Counted from the first letter of the stretch, positions 1-8,354 are shown. The stretch is 19,354 bases of DNA from CALGLS01 sp964508085 (GCA_964508085.1 CAZDTI010000132.1:1-19354); one strand, 5' to 3'. Notes: generated from the letters alone by a model not told the origin. Numbers and translations: made by a program.

Positions 1-2378
1 ACCTGCGCATAAGCCGTAGGCGCTTCCTCTTGCAAAAGGAAATAATTAACGGTTAGCGTTTCAGAAGCACCAGGAGTTAGTTCGTCGATTTCCCACCATT
101 GTGAACTCGGCACAAAGAAAGTACCTGCGGTTGCGGTATAGGGATTACTGCCATTGTAAACCACTCCGCCAGGTCTTTTGAATTCTACTCTGACGTCTGT
201 TGCCGTTTCCGTTCCTGTATTGGCAATGGTCAGACTGACCGGGTAGCTACTATAAATGGCAGGGTCGGTGACATCTTGTGTCATGGAAAGTTCCAGGTCA
301 ATATTTCCTCCTGAAGTATTTCTTAGGAAAGTTCTGGAATAGGAATCATTTCCAGGGTTAGGATTTGCATTGTGTCCGCTATTGACTTGTACGTTTGGGG
401 AAAAACTATCACCGGGCTCCGTGGCCAGATAAGCTACATTCTGTACAAAAACAGAAGTAGTAGAACCAGCACTTAAAAATGGAATTTGCCAGACAATATA
501 TTTGGGTGAAATGTTTGGGCCATAATCTAGAAGTCTTCCAACTGGAGGAGTAGAAACAGTGCCTAAAAAATTATTACCGCCATAGTTGGTCATCACTGTT
601 GCCATTACATTGTAGGCATCTTCTGAACCAGTGTTTGTGACATTTACAGTATAACTTATTTGACCATCATTTTCGTAAGTAATAGAACCCGTCGTGTAAT
701 TTATTGCTAGGGTTGTGTTGTATTCTTTACAGTAAAAATCTAAAGAATAATCGTTTTGATTTAATGGAGTCGTACCTAAAGAGAGATAAAAATCTCTATA
801 AAATGCATTAGGATTACCAAAGATATATGAAACCGGAAATATATTGTTACCAGGTGTATCGGGGATGTTCAGGTTCATAGTTAGGGTAGTAGATTCTCCA
901 GCTTGTAAAACGGGGACATTTATTTGTGCATATTGTGGATCATTGTCATTGGGAGTTGCAGAATAATAATCCTGGAAAAGGGAAATAGTCGTTTCTGAAG
1001 AAGGAGCAGTTCCATTGTTCTGAACGAGAATTTCATAAGTTTGGGTTACTCCGAAATCTGGATATTGTTCCGGACAACTCGCGTCTAAAATTACCAATTC
1101 TGCTTGACCGGGATTTATAGATTCACAAATTTCTGCATCGTCCCCATACACACAACCTCCACTTGCCTTGTAGATGTACAAATGAACAAAAGCCGCATTC
1201 GCAGGAGCTACTCCAGAAAAATCATACTTTGTATATGCACTGACTCCAATATTTTGACTATCAGAACTCCCCGGAATCGGACTATAAGAACTGGTCAAAT
1301 ATCTTAATTCTGCGTTCGCGTAACTTAACTGGCCAAACTCATTTGAAGCACCTATCCACACACTGGCGAAATTAAAGGCCCCAGGAGTGGTTGGAATTGC
1401 TTTGCTAATACTACCAGAACCATCGCAAATTTGAGCGGCCGCATTTCCGGAATATGCAGAAGTAGCCACGCTGATGCCTGCTGAGCCATTGGCGGTCCAA
1501 TCACTTAATCCATTTTCAAAACCACCATTTGTAAGTATGTTGTTACCATTACAGTTGGAGGTGGGGACAGAGCAAGGAGTAGGTGCCCCAATTGAATAAC
1601 TTGTTTCGCAAGCTGGATTATCAATGTCTCGAATAAAGGCTGAATTTGGATTGAATCCATAAGCAGAAATAAGCGCAGGGCCATAGTTATAGGTTACCCC
1701 ATATTCACCATTAGAAATAAGACCTCCAAGACCAGAAGCAGATTCGAAACCCGCTCCACCATCCGGATTGGTTACGGTAACCTCAAAACTAAATAAATCA
1801 TCAGAAGAATTATTTGGTGTATTATTATCGTCACATTGGAATGGACTAAGGTTAACACTAATGTTACAATTGTTTGTTTCTTCCACCTCACACAACTCTG
1901 CCTCATCCAAAAAAATACACCCATCGCCTTGAGCTTTGTAAGTATAGAGATGCACATAAGCCGCATCAGGAGGAGCTACGCCCGAAAATTCTAATTTTGT
2001 ATAACTATTGTTAATAATGTCTTCGCCATCAGCTGATCCGGAAATGGGACTGTAGCTACTGGTCAAAAAACGAAGTTGAACATTTGAATAAAAGGAGCTT
2101 CCAGTGGATCGTTTTGCCCAAATACTAGCGTCGTATTCCTGACCGGGAGTACAGGGAATGGCTACACTTATACTGCCAGAGCCATCGCAAATGCTTCCGG
2201 ACTGATTGCCACTGTAGGCGTCTGAGTCTGCAGCTGCAACACCGTTGGCTGCCCAGAAGCCTAAGCCGTTTTCAAATCCTGGATTAGGAATTAGATTAGT
2301 ACAGGTGCCTTGGCTATAAGCAAAGGAAGAAATAAACAAACAAAGCAAAAGAGTGGTAAGGATAGAGGAGGCTTTCAT
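1..2378 (-). CDS. Large secreted multi-domain surface protein, N-terminal part (792 codons, runs off the left edge)
   Basis: The minus-strand frame is open without a stop from the ATG at 2378-2376 to the window edge, so the C-terminus lies outside. Residues 1-22 (MKASSILTTLLLCLFISS, then FAYSQ) form a Sec signal peptide. Residues about 26-163 and 280-418 are two copies of one module, starting NLIPNPGFENGL.. and NILTNGGFENGL.., sharing ICDGSGSIS and LTSSYSPI and ending in a Cys. They resemble CBM4/9-like jelly-roll modules. Between them, about 165-272 is a Cys-rich module with CDDNNTP and DNPAC. After 418 come repeated beta-sandwich segments with TYEILVQNNGTA, YTVNVTNTGSEDA and VSLTIANTGTETA, typical of CARDB/DUF11 domains. 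I expect a type IX secretion C-terminal signal beyond the edge (inference). The likely role is cell-surface adhesion or glycan binding; no catalytic domain is visible in this part. Confidence 0.88.
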   Translation of the reverse strand, partial: MKASSILTTLLLCLFISSFAYSQGTCTNLIPNPGFENGLGFWAANGVAAADSDAYSGNQSGSICDGSGSISVAIPCTPGQEYDASIWAKRSTGSSFYSNVQLRFLTSSYSPISGSADGEDIINNSYTKLEFSGVAPPDAAYVHLYTYKAQGDGCIFLDEAELCEVEETNNCNISVNLSPFQCDDNNTPNNSSDDLFSFEVTVTNPDGGAGFESASGLGGLISNGEYGVTYNYGPALISAYGFNPNSAFIRDIDNPACETSYSIGAPTPCSVPTSNCNGNNILTNGGFENGLSDWTANGSAGISVATSAYSGNAAAQICDGSGSISKAIPTTPGAFNFASVWIGASNEFGQLSYANAELRYLTSSYSPIPGSSDSQNIGVSAYTKYDFSGVAPANAAFVHLYIYKASGGCVYGDDAEICESINPGQAELVILDASCPEQYPDFGVTQTYEILVQNNGTAPSSETTISLFQDYYSATPNDNDPQYAQINVPVLQAGESTTLTMNLNIPDTPGNNIFPVSYIFGNPNAFYRDFYLSLGTTPLNQNDYSLDFYCKEYNTTLAINYTTGSITYENDGQISYTVNVTNTGSEDAYNVMATVMTNYGGNNFLGTVSTPPVGRLLDYGPNISPKYIVWQIPFLSAGSTTSVFVQNVAYLATEPGDSFSPNVQVNSGHNANPNPGNDSYSRTFLRNTSGGNIDLELSMTQDVTDPAIYSSYPVSLTIANTGTETATDVRVEFKRPGGVVYNGSNPYTATAGTFFVPSSQWWEIDELTPGASETLTVNYFLLQEEAPTAYAQ

Positions 2379-2673
2379 AATGTTTTAGTTTTATGAGTTA
2401 AGTAATAGCTTGGGAAATGTAAGAGTAACAATGTGCAACTATACTTCGGGTAGAAAAGGATGCTTTTAAATCCTATTTTTTGAGTAGATGGGACTGAATC
2501 ACTTATTTATAGGGGGGGATGTGAAAAGATTGTAGATTAAAAATAAGGAAAATTATTGAGAGTGAAGGGCTTTTTAGATTAAATATTTTTTGTGCTTGAT
2601 TTTGGTCTTCTCGTTTTGTTATGGAGGGGTTATTGTGGCTCTTGGTCATTTATAGTGGGATTGGCTTTTTAAA
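2379..2673. other. Intergenic stretch, no gene recognised
   Basis: This AT-rich stretch lies upstream of the large secreted protein and contains short T-runs and a run of seven G near 2512. The only notable site is TACATTTC on the minus strand, about 40 nt upstream of the ATG at 2378, one mismatch from the Bacteroidota -7 box. I would not call it a promoter with confidence. No RNA gene or strong hairpin was seen before repeat copy A begins at 2674. Confidence 0.4.
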
Positions 2674-2822
2674 GGTAGATGAGGAGATAAAGTTTCCTTC
2701 TAACCTATCGACCTGTATAACGCCAGGTAGACTTCAGGTAGAGCTGCCAGGCAAGACGCAAATGAACGCGAATAAAGGGAAGCCTTATCTGACTCATCCA
2801 CCTTATCTACTTCATCCACCCG
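2674..2822 (+). repeat. Octamer-arm hairpin element, copy A
   Basis: The left arm, from GGTAGATGAG through GATAAAG, ends in TTTCCTTC (2693-2700). The right arm (about 2777-2821) starts GGGAAGCCTTATC and continues with CATCCACC-type units. Its reverse complement, GGTGGATGAG..AGATAAGG..TTCCC, matches the left arm with scattered differences. The right arm carries extra units, so the arms are unequal. The roughly 80-nt loop contains a small hairpin, ACCTG paired with CAGGT (about 2729-2747). Strand is given by the TTTCCTTC orientation. It lies between two minus-strand genes, 22 bp from the stop codon of the lipoprotein at 2844. Confidence 0.7.
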
Positions 2823-2843
2823 CTAAAACGACGAAGAACCTTA

Positions 2844-4118
2844 TTAGTTTGGAATGGATTGAATTATGGTGTTGTTTTCAAACCTGGATAGTATAATGAG
2901 TTTTTCTTCAGTGTCTATTATTTGATTAACTAAAAAAGCATCAGGTAAATTTATAGTATTTACTATGGATAAGTCCGCTGCTGAAAGCTTGGTGATTTTT
3001 CCAATACTACCCGCATAGATATACTGCCCGTCATGACTATAAGTATTGGAGGTCGCTATTAGGTCGGATGAGTTTATAATATTCAAATTTGTGTCTAGAA
3101 CGGTCAGCTCTTGAGAGGGAAGGAAATGAGATCCATTTAGAGATCGGGATACATATTGATTAAAGTGGTAATCATTATTGGAGGTAAAGGATTCTTTATT
3201 GGCAAGAGTTCCGTCGTTATTTATGGTGAAAATAAACGCATCAGGATATGAAAAAGCAATCACTTTGTTGTTTGTTATTTTGGCTAAGCTATTGCCTACT
3301 GGAGAAAGACTCGAACTGATATCATCAGTAAAAACAACAGAGGAGTCATTTTCTTTTATACACTTGAATTGCCCATTTCTATTTATAGTGAAAAGAAAAC
3401 CATGTTTACTGGTTTCTATATCAAAGTTATAGCGCTCTGGATAGTAAAATATGTCTGCTGGAATAGTGTCCAGAATAGTCGCATCTTCGGGATTGATGGT
3501 ATGTATCTCCTTGTAAAATTCGGAAATAGCATAAAGCTTTTCTCCATTTCCTGTATCACCGTATCGGTATTTCCAGTATAAGCTATTTGTCTTTTCTGAG
3601 GTTTCTGAATTTAGATTGTAAAGGTAGGTACTCCTCCAATTCGTATAAAGCAATAAGTTTCCGTTAGGAGTAAGAAATGCTCTACTCAAAGGCTCCTTTA
3701 TTCCTCTCCTTATTCCCGTAGCTTTCACAGTGGCGCTATATAAAAAACGATCTTCTAACTCAAGATATAATTTGTAATACCTGTCATTTATAATTGGAAA
3801 TCTTTCATCAATAAAAGAATCGATGCTTGAATTGAAAAAAGAATAGCGATTATTATCATCGTTAAATTCAAAATCTGAAGGATCTGCTAAATCAGGAATG
3901 CTGTCAGGTGAAGACAAAAGTTGATATTTTACAAAACCGACTTGAGTACTGGCCTCCCATTCTATGGTAGCTATAGACTGAATAAAATCAGGGGTGACCT
4001 GAAGTATTAGCGGGTATGTATTTTCATTGTTATCAATTTGATTGTCATCGTCTTTTTTACAAGAGGCAAAAAATATTAATAAGGAAAATAAGAAAGAGAG
4101 AATGGCTGATTTTTTCAT
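2844..4118 (-). CDS. Surface lipoprotein with Fn3-like and beta-propeller-like regions (paralogue 1)
   Basis: The 424-residue product starts with a lipoprotein signal peptide; the lipobox FASC puts the lipidated cysteine at residue 20. The following KKDDD is an acidic/lysine stretch like the export signal that sends Bacteroidota lipoproteins to the outer face of the outer membrane. Residues about 38-130 look like a fibronectin-III-type sandwich (LQVTPDF..ATIEWEAS, then YYKLYLELED). The rest has repeated strands such as FLTPNGNLLLYTNW, THSDGQ-like YSHDGQYIYAG and KLSAADLSIV, suggesting a WD40/YVTN-like propeller. It is a diverged tandem duplicate of the gene at 4170-5468, 51 bp upstream in the same direction. 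The ligand or role is unknown. No enzyme motif was seen. Confidence 0.85.
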   Translation of the reverse strand: MKKSAILSFLFSLLIFFASCKKDDDNQIDNNENTYPLILQVTPDFIQSIATIEWEASTQVGFVKYQLLSSPDSIPDLADPSDFEFNDDNNRYSFFNSSIDSFIDERFPIINDRYYKLYLELEDRFLYSATVKATGIRRGIKEPLSRAFLTPNGNLLLYTNWRSTYLYNLNSETSEKTNSLYWKYRYGDTGNGEKLYAISEFYKEIHTINPEDATILDTIPADIFYYPERYNFDIETSKHGFLFTINRNGQFKCIKENDSSVVFTDDISSSLSPVGNSLAKITNNKVIAFSYPDAFIFTINNDGTLANKESFTSNNDYHFNQYVSRSLNGSHFLPSQELTVLDTNLNIINSSDLIATSNTYSHDGQYIYAGSIGKITKLSAADLSIVNTINLPDAFLVNQIIDTEEKLIILSRFENNTIIQSIPN

Positions 4119-4169
4119 AGAGTAGAAATCGGTTAAAATATATTTTACAATATACTAAAAGAAAAATAG

Positions 4170-5468
4170 CTACAATGTTTTTTTTATGATGAGTACGTCG
4201 CTATTAATATCACCACCATTGGAGATGTGCGCAACGATGACCAACTCATTATCAATTTCAAATAAATGAGTAACTACTGCCTCGTTATCTTCAAGGAAGA
4301 TGGTTTCTTTTATGCTGAAGTCCGAGTTATTTAGAACCGTCACGGAACCAGTCCCTCCGGCGTATATATAATTACCATCAGAAGAGAATAGATGGCAGAG
4401 GCTTTTGAGATCGTTTTGTTTGACAAGTTCAAGATCAGCATTGAAAGCCATCGCAGACTTATAGGGCATAAATAAATTACCATCCGGTGAAATAGCAATA
4501 TGCTCTTTGAGTTCTGTGTAGTCTAAACCCAGATCGATGTTTTTTTCCATAATGGTTGTAAGGTGACCATCTGTTTGTAATGATCGGAGGTACATGTGGT
4601 GGGTAGACGCGTCAATAATAATATCATTCTCAATGTCCAAAAAAGCACTAATAAAAGGAGCTCCTGAAACACTATTTTCAGCTGTTTTTATATCCCAGTC
4701 TGAACGTTGAACTACTGAAATTTGATTGGAAGGAAAATTGATCGAACCGTGAGCAAAAAAAGTATATCCGGTTTTGCTGGTTGATAAATGTCCAGGGCTT
4801 AATTCTAATTGGACTTGTTGTTTTATCATTAGACTTTCTGGATCCAGAGCGGAAAAACTGCTCTGGAGATTAAAGACAAATAGTTCTTGCCCCTGTCCTG
4901 CATCGCCCATAAATAATTTGTAAAATTGCGAAGAATAGTTTCCTCTATTGGCTTCGATTAGCTCTGTCTTTAGATTGTATTTTATGATACCTAAAGTGTT
5001 ATGTGAAGAAAGAAAAAGATAATCGGATTCGGGGAGGTGAACACAGCCGCGAAAAGTTAAATTAGAAACACCTGTTTTAGGATTCTTCACTTTAATAATT
5101 TTACTCCTGGTGTAGTGCGTTCCAAGATCAATATACAGCTGATAATAAAAATGACCAACCCTTGGTAATTCCTCATCTTTGAAAGTGAGTTGATTTCTAA
5201 CCTCAAATTCATACAATTCAGTACCCCAAGATTGTGGCGGTGGAGCTACTTGGTCGGGGAGGCTATCTAGAGATCGAACTAAGATGTATTTTTCGAAGGT
5301 GCTAAGCGTTTCTGATTCCCATGAAATGTCTACAAATCCATTTTCAAAATCAGGAGTTACAATTAATTTGTTTTTTGTCTCTGCTATTCCATCATCATCC
5401 TTCCCGCAGCCCATCCACAACAAGCTAAAGAAGAGTAATAACTTAAGAAAGGGAAACCTTGTTTTCAT
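4170..5468 (-). CDS. Surface lipoprotein with Fn3-like and beta-propeller-like regions (paralogue 2)
   Basis: This 432-residue protein has lipobox LWMGC with the lipidated cysteine at residue 21, followed by GKDDD, again an outer-surface export type of signal. It aligns with its downstream neighbour over most of its length: LIVTPDF..VDISWES with LQVTPDF..ATIEWEA; SLDSLPD with SPDSIPD; YYQLYIDL with YYKLYLEL; and near the C-terminus FSSDGNYIYAGGTGSVTVL with YSHDGQYIYAGSIGKITKL. The first ~100 residues after the signal look like an Fn3-type domain and the remainder like a propeller. The two genes are probably co-transcribed. A -7-like box lies just upstream at 5487-5494. Substrate and partner are unknown. 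Confidence 0.85.
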   Translation of the reverse strand: MKTRFPFLKLLLFFSLLWMGCGKDDDGIAETKNKLIVTPDFENGFVDISWESETLSTFEKYILVRSLDSLPDQVAPPPQSWGTELYEFEVRNQLTFKDEELPRVGHFYYQLYIDLGTHYTRSKIIKVKNPKTGVSNLTFRGCVHLPESDYLFLSSHNTLGIIKYNLKTELIEANRGNYSSQFYKLFMGDAGQGQELFVFNLQSSFSALDPESLMIKQQVQLELSPGHLSTSKTGYTFFAHGSINFPSNQISVVQRSDWDIKTAENSVSGAPFISAFLDIENDIIIDASTHHMYLRSLQTDGHLTTIMEKNIDLGLDYTELKEHIAISPDGNLFMPYKSAMAFNADLELVKQNDLKSLCHLFSSDGNYIYAGGTGSVTVLNNSDFSIKETIFLEDNEAVVTHLFEIDNELVIVAHISNGGDINSDVLIIKKTL

Positions 5469-5486
5469 ACTACTTTATATTACTTT

Positions 5487-5494
5487 CAAATATA
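5487..5494 (-). promoter_or_regulatory. Possible Bacteroidota -7 promoter box for the lipoprotein pair
   Basis: Read on the minus strand the site is TATATTTG, an exact match to TAnnTTTG, 18 nt upstream of the ATG at 5468. A convincing -33 TTTG at the usual 19-21 nt spacing is not present, so this is a moderate call from the -7 element alone. Confidence 0.4.
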
Positions 5495-5548
5495 GTTAAA
5501 ATACTGAAACCACTTTTATTTCACTTATAGAAAAATCATAGTATTTCC

Positions 5549-6133
5549 TTAATGCAAGGCCGCTCGAATCTCCAATCCATCAATAATCTCCGCTTCCTGC
5601 TTCACCCACCAATCTAAGCGAGAATACACCTCCTCCGCCTCAAAATAATTCAAAGCCATTTTCACAAAGACATGCCCATGCTTCGCCTCCGAAGCCCAAA
5701 GCACCTTATAAAAACGATGCATCTCTGGATCTGTCTGCGCCTCTGAGACCAATCGAAATCGCTCCGCTCCCCGCGTCTCGACCACAGACGCAATCAGCAA
5801 GCGATCCATAAAACGCTCATTCCTTCCAGAGTGACAACGCTTAATCAAAGCCTGCACATAAGGATCACCACCCATCGAAGCAGGCAAGGTAATACCTCGT
5901 TTTTCCATTAAAGCATACACCTGCTGAAAATGTTCCAATTCCTCAATTCCAATTTCTATCAACTCCGGAATGATCTCCAAACGATCTGGATACTTCGCCA
6001 CAAAACTCATCGCCATTGCTGAAGCCTTGCGCTCACAATCACAATGGTCTTGCAAAAAAGAAGGAAAGTCTGCCATTACGGCTTCGACCCATTCAGGTTT
6101 GGAAGGAACGCCTATGTCTAAGTTGAGTTTCAT
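5549..6133 (-). CDS. miaE: tRNA-(ms2io6A)-hydroxylase, MiaE-like di-iron enzyme
   Basis: The 194-residue protein matches the MiaE family, which hydroxylates the isopentenyl group of ms2i6A at position 37 of tRNAs that read U-starting codons. The di-iron ligand pattern is complete: Glu34 in DCERKA, Glu65 and His68 in EELEHF, Glu119 in VVETRGAERF, and Glu149 and His152 in WASEAKH. The flanking segments LLIASVVET and FYKVLWASEAKHGH are also typical. Length is normal for the family (about 190-200 residues). No signal peptide is present, as expected for a cytoplasmic enzyme. It lies downstream of der in the same direction, with repeat copy B filling the gap, so co-transcription is possible but not shown. 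Confidence 0.92.
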   Translation of the reverse strand: MKLNLDIGVPSKPEWVEAVMADFPSFLQDHCDCERKASAMAMSFVAKYPDRLEIIPELIEIGIEELEHFQQVYALMEKRGITLPASMGGDPYVQALIKRCHSGRNERFMDRLLIASVVETRGAERFRLVSEAQTDPEMHRFYKVLWASEAKHGHVFVKMALNYFEAEEVYSRLDWWVKQEAEIIDGLEIRAALH

Positions 6134-6160
6134 GATACGTTGTTTGGTTGTTATTTAATA

Positions 6161-6277
6161 GGTAGATGGGTAGATGGGTAGATGGGTGGATAGGTAGATG
6201 GGTTTCCTTCTTTCGCGAATTCTACGTAAAAAGGGAACCCATCTACCTATCCACCTATCTCCCATCTCCCTATATCC
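6161..6277 (+). repeat. Octamer-arm hairpin element, copy B
   Basis: The left arm is a run of GGTAGATG-type octamers ending GGTTTCCTTC (6201-6210). The right arm starts GGGAACCCATCTACC at 6233 and ends directly against the der stop codon (6278-6280). The inner ~23 bases of the arms (GGTGGATAGGTAGATGGG plus TTTCC) pair with one wobble, and the outer units pair less well. The loop is only about 25 nt: TTCTTTCGCGAATTCTACGT followed by A-run. It is the tightest copy and fills the whole der-miaE intergenic space. It could act as a terminator-like hairpin on either strand, though there is no typical U-tract. Confidence 0.85.
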
Positions 6278-7579
6278 CTACTTCTGCCTAAAGAAAACCG
6301 AAATCGGCACTCCTTCAAAATCAAAGTGCTTACGCAATTGGTTCTCCAGATAATTTCGATAGTTTTCCTTGACGTGTTTTGGATAATTACAAAAGAAAGC
6401 AAACGCAGGATAGTAAACCGGCAATTGCGTGATGTATTTTATTTTAATAAATTTTCCTCTATGTGATGGTGGTGGATTTCTTTCGATGGCGTCACCAATT
6501 ACATCGTTCAGCGTAGAAGTTCTGATTTTACGTTTTCTATTCTCAAAAACCTCCAAGCCTTTGTCGATGGCTTTGAAGATTCTTTGTTTCTCCAATGCAG
6601 AAATGAAAACCACAGGTACGTCATTGAAAGGGGAGAGGCGCTCTTTTAGTTTGCGCTCAAAGTCACGGGCGGTGTTGGTTTCTTTCTGCGGTAAATCCCA
6701 TTTATTGACCAAGACCACAATCCCTTTGTTTCGTTTGACTGCTAAAGAAAAGATACTCAAATCCTGCATTTCCAAACCATCCATTGCATCGAGCATAATG
6801 AAACATACATCCGCTTCGTCCATAGCTTTGATGGCGCGCATGACGGAGTAGAATTCCAGGTTTTCATGCACCTTGGCTTTCTTCCGCATACCGGCGGTGT
6901 CGATTATGAAAAACTCCTTTTCGAATTTATTGTAATGAGTATGAATACTATCGCGAGTGGTTCCCGCAATGTCAGTCACAATGTTTCGATCTTCTCCTAA
7001 CAAAGCATTTACAAAAGAAGATTTTCCAACATTTGGTTGACCCAAAATGGCGAACTTAGGAATTTCTGTATCCAGCGGAATATAGTTTTCAACATTATCA
7101 GTGATGATATCGAGCAAATCGCCAGTTCCTGTACCAGTCAAAGAGGAAAGAAAGTAGGTCTCTTCAAAACCCATACTCCAGAACTCATTCGCCTCGAATT
7201 GTCGTTGGCTATTGTCCACCTTGTTTACTACCAATAAGACCTTTTTATCCGTCCGGCGCAACATGTCCGCTACCTCGCTATCCAAGTCAGTAATTCCAGT
7301 GGTAACATCCACCATAAAAATGATCAAAGCCGCTTCGTCGATAGCAATGCTTACCTGAGAACGGATCGCCGCCTCAAATATATCAGCAGAGCCTTCTACA
7401 AACCCACCGGTATCGATGACAGTGAATTTCTTCCCGTTCCATTCGCAAGTCCCATATTTCCGGTCCCGAGTCACCCCACTGATATCGTCAATGATGGCCT
7501 CTCTTTCTCCGATGAGTCGGTTGTAAAGTGTTGATTTTCCGACGTTTGGACGCCCTACAATGGCGACAATATTTCCCAT
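6278..7579 (-). CDS. der: GTPase Der (EngA), ribosome-assembly factor with two G domains
   Basis: At 433 residues this is a full-length Der protein, an essential GTPase for maturation of the 50S ribosomal subunit. It has two tandem TrmE-Era-type G domains and a C-terminal KH-like domain. Domain 1 has P-loop GRPNVGKST (9-17), DTGG (56-59) and NKVD (119-122). Domain 2 has GQPNVGKSS (180-188), DTAG (227-230) and NKWD (292-295). The KH-like part is about 350-433, containing YYPAFAFFCN. No motif is missing. The ATG at 7579 places the P-loop 8 residues in, as usual. The gene is bracketed by repeat copies B (immediately after its stop) and C (upstream of its promoter). Confidence 0.97.
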   Translation of the reverse strand: MGNIVAIVGRPNVGKSTLYNRLIGEREAIIDDISGVTRDRKYGTCEWNGKKFTVIDTGGFVEGSADIFEAAIRSQVSIAIDEAALIIFMVDVTTGITDLDSEVADMLRRTDKKVLLVVNKVDNSQRQFEANEFWSMGFEETYFLSSLTGTGTGDLLDIITDNVENYIPLDTEIPKFAILGQPNVGKSSFVNALLGEDRNIVTDIAGTTRDSIHTHYNKFEKEFFIIDTAGMRKKAKVHENLEFYSVMRAIKAMDEADVCFIMLDAMDGLEMQDLSIFSLAVKRNKGIVVLVNKWDLPQKETNTARDFERKLKERLSPFNDVPVVFISALEKQRIFKAIDKGLEVFENRKRKIRTSTLNDVIGDAIERNPPPSHRGKFIKIKYITQLPVYYPAFAFFCNYPKHVKENYRNYLENQLRKHFDFEGVPISVFFRQK

Positions 7580-7605
7580 GTTGTTGTATTTTTTTTAATT
7601 GACTG

Positions 7606-7613
7606 CAAAAGTA
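7606..7613 (-). promoter_or_regulatory. Likely Bacteroidota -7 promoter box for der
   Basis: On the minus strand the sequence is TACTTTTG, an exact match to TAnnTTTG, 26 nt upstream of the der ATG. The expected -33 TTTG is not visible; that region is taken up by the edge of repeat copy C, which begins at 7624. The element may therefore have replaced or rebuilt the upstream half of this promoter (inference). Confidence 0.5.
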
Positions 7614-7623
7614 GTGAAAAATA

Positions 7624-7797
7624 GGGTAGATAATGGTGGATGAGGGTAGATAATGGTGGATGGGTGATAGGTGGATGGGTGGATGGGTAGATGGGTAGAT
7701 GGGATTTCCTTCTTTCGCAGTTCTTTACGTCAGGCCTAAAAGACGGACAAGTTAGAAGGAAGCCCATCTACCCATCCACCTATCACCCATCTACCCT
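7624..7797 (+). repeat. Octamer-arm hairpin element, copy C
   Basis: The left arm starts with two direct copies of a 20-mer, GGGTAGATAATGGTGGATGA (7624-7643 and 7644-7663, one difference), and continues as octamers to GATTTCCTTCT (about 7703-7713). The right arm, 7753-7797, begins AGAAGGAAGCCC. Both arms contain the private variant GGGTGATAGGTGGATGGG in the correct position. The left arm has two extra octamers near the tip. TTCCTTCT and AGAAGGAA also pair, extending the stem into the loop. The loop holds CGTC/GACG, a small inner hairpin. The 7798-7964 stretch that follows, up to the S23 gene, is AT-rich with no recognised feature. Confidence 0.88.
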
Positions 7798-7964
7798 AAT
7801 AAAGAAACCCACTATATCTGGCCTAGAACAGGTGAAAAGTATTAAAATTTGGATTTTTTGAAAAAAAGTTGATTTTATTTTATGGAATTTTCCTTTTTGT
7901 GCAACCTATTAGTGAAAGGCTGTGTCAAAGCAGGCCGTTTTACTAACTTTTAAAAACTACGATA

Positions 7965-8339
7965 ATGGAGAAAAAGAAAATTACACGTTTTGAAGACTTA
8001 TATGTTTGGCAGGAAGGGATTAAAATAGCTGTGGAGGTTTACGAATTATTAAAAACTTGTAGAGATTTCGGTTTGAGAGATCAAATGCAAAGGTCTGCTG
8101 TTTCAATTTCTTCAAATATTGCAGAGGGTTTTGAAAGGCGATCAAATAAGTCATTTATACATTTTTTAAACATAGCCAATGGATCTACTGGAGAATTAAG
8201 AACACAATTGTATATAGCGAAACGAATAGGCCTAATTTCAAACGAAGAAAGTGATAAAATGATTGACAAAACAGATTCAGTATCGAAGATGATTTATAGA
8301 CTTATTCAAACCCGAAGGAATTGGGAATCTAAGAAATGA
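7965..8339 (+). CDS. Four-helix-bundle protein of the S23 / 23S rRNA intervening-sequence (IVP) family
   Basis: The 124-residue protein has the family signature almost throughout: an N-terminal FEDLYVWQEG, then DQMQRSAVSISSNIAEGFER (about 40-59), FLNIANGSTGELRTQL and a final helix with Met/Ile heptads. Family members are small all-helical proteins first found inside intervening sequences of bacterial 23S rRNA genes, and many Bacteroidota carry stand-alone copies. The fold is shared with Avd, the accessory protein of diversity-generating retroelements. The biochemical role is not established. There is no rRNA here, so this is an orphan copy. It sits exactly between hairpin copies C and D; copy D starts 15 bp after the stop codon. 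A link between gene and repeats is possible but unproven. Confidence 0.93.
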   Translation: MEKKKITRFEDLYVWQEGIKIAVEVYELLKTCRDFGLRDQMQRSAVSISSNIAEGFERRSNKSFIHFLNIANGSTGELRTQLYIAKRIGLISNEESDKMIDKTDSVSKMIYRLIQTRRNWESKK

Positions 8340-8354
8340 TATTTGGGGGGAATA

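Noticed and set aside
1772..1966. Short minus-strand frame inside the left-edge gene
   Set aside because: It lies in a different frame from the 792-codon open frame, which has a signal peptide and repeated modules.
2621..2896. Plus-strand reading frame of 91 codons
   Set aside because: It runs through hairpin copy A and gives THPPYLLHPP-type residues from the octamers; it also overlaps the end of a well-supported minus-strand lipoprotein gene.
7555..7767. Minus-strand frame rich in HPP/THPP
   Set aside because: It is the translation of the octamer arm of copy C, overlapping the der start; no family resemblance.
7624..7797. CRISPR array
   Set aside because: The repeats are 8-mers in direct contiguity or inverted, with no spacers of regular length and no cas genes.
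7965..8339. Diversity-generating retroelement accessory gene (Avd)
   Set aside because: The fold is shared, but no reverse transcriptase, template repeat or variable repeat is present; the sequence motifs fit S23/IVP better.
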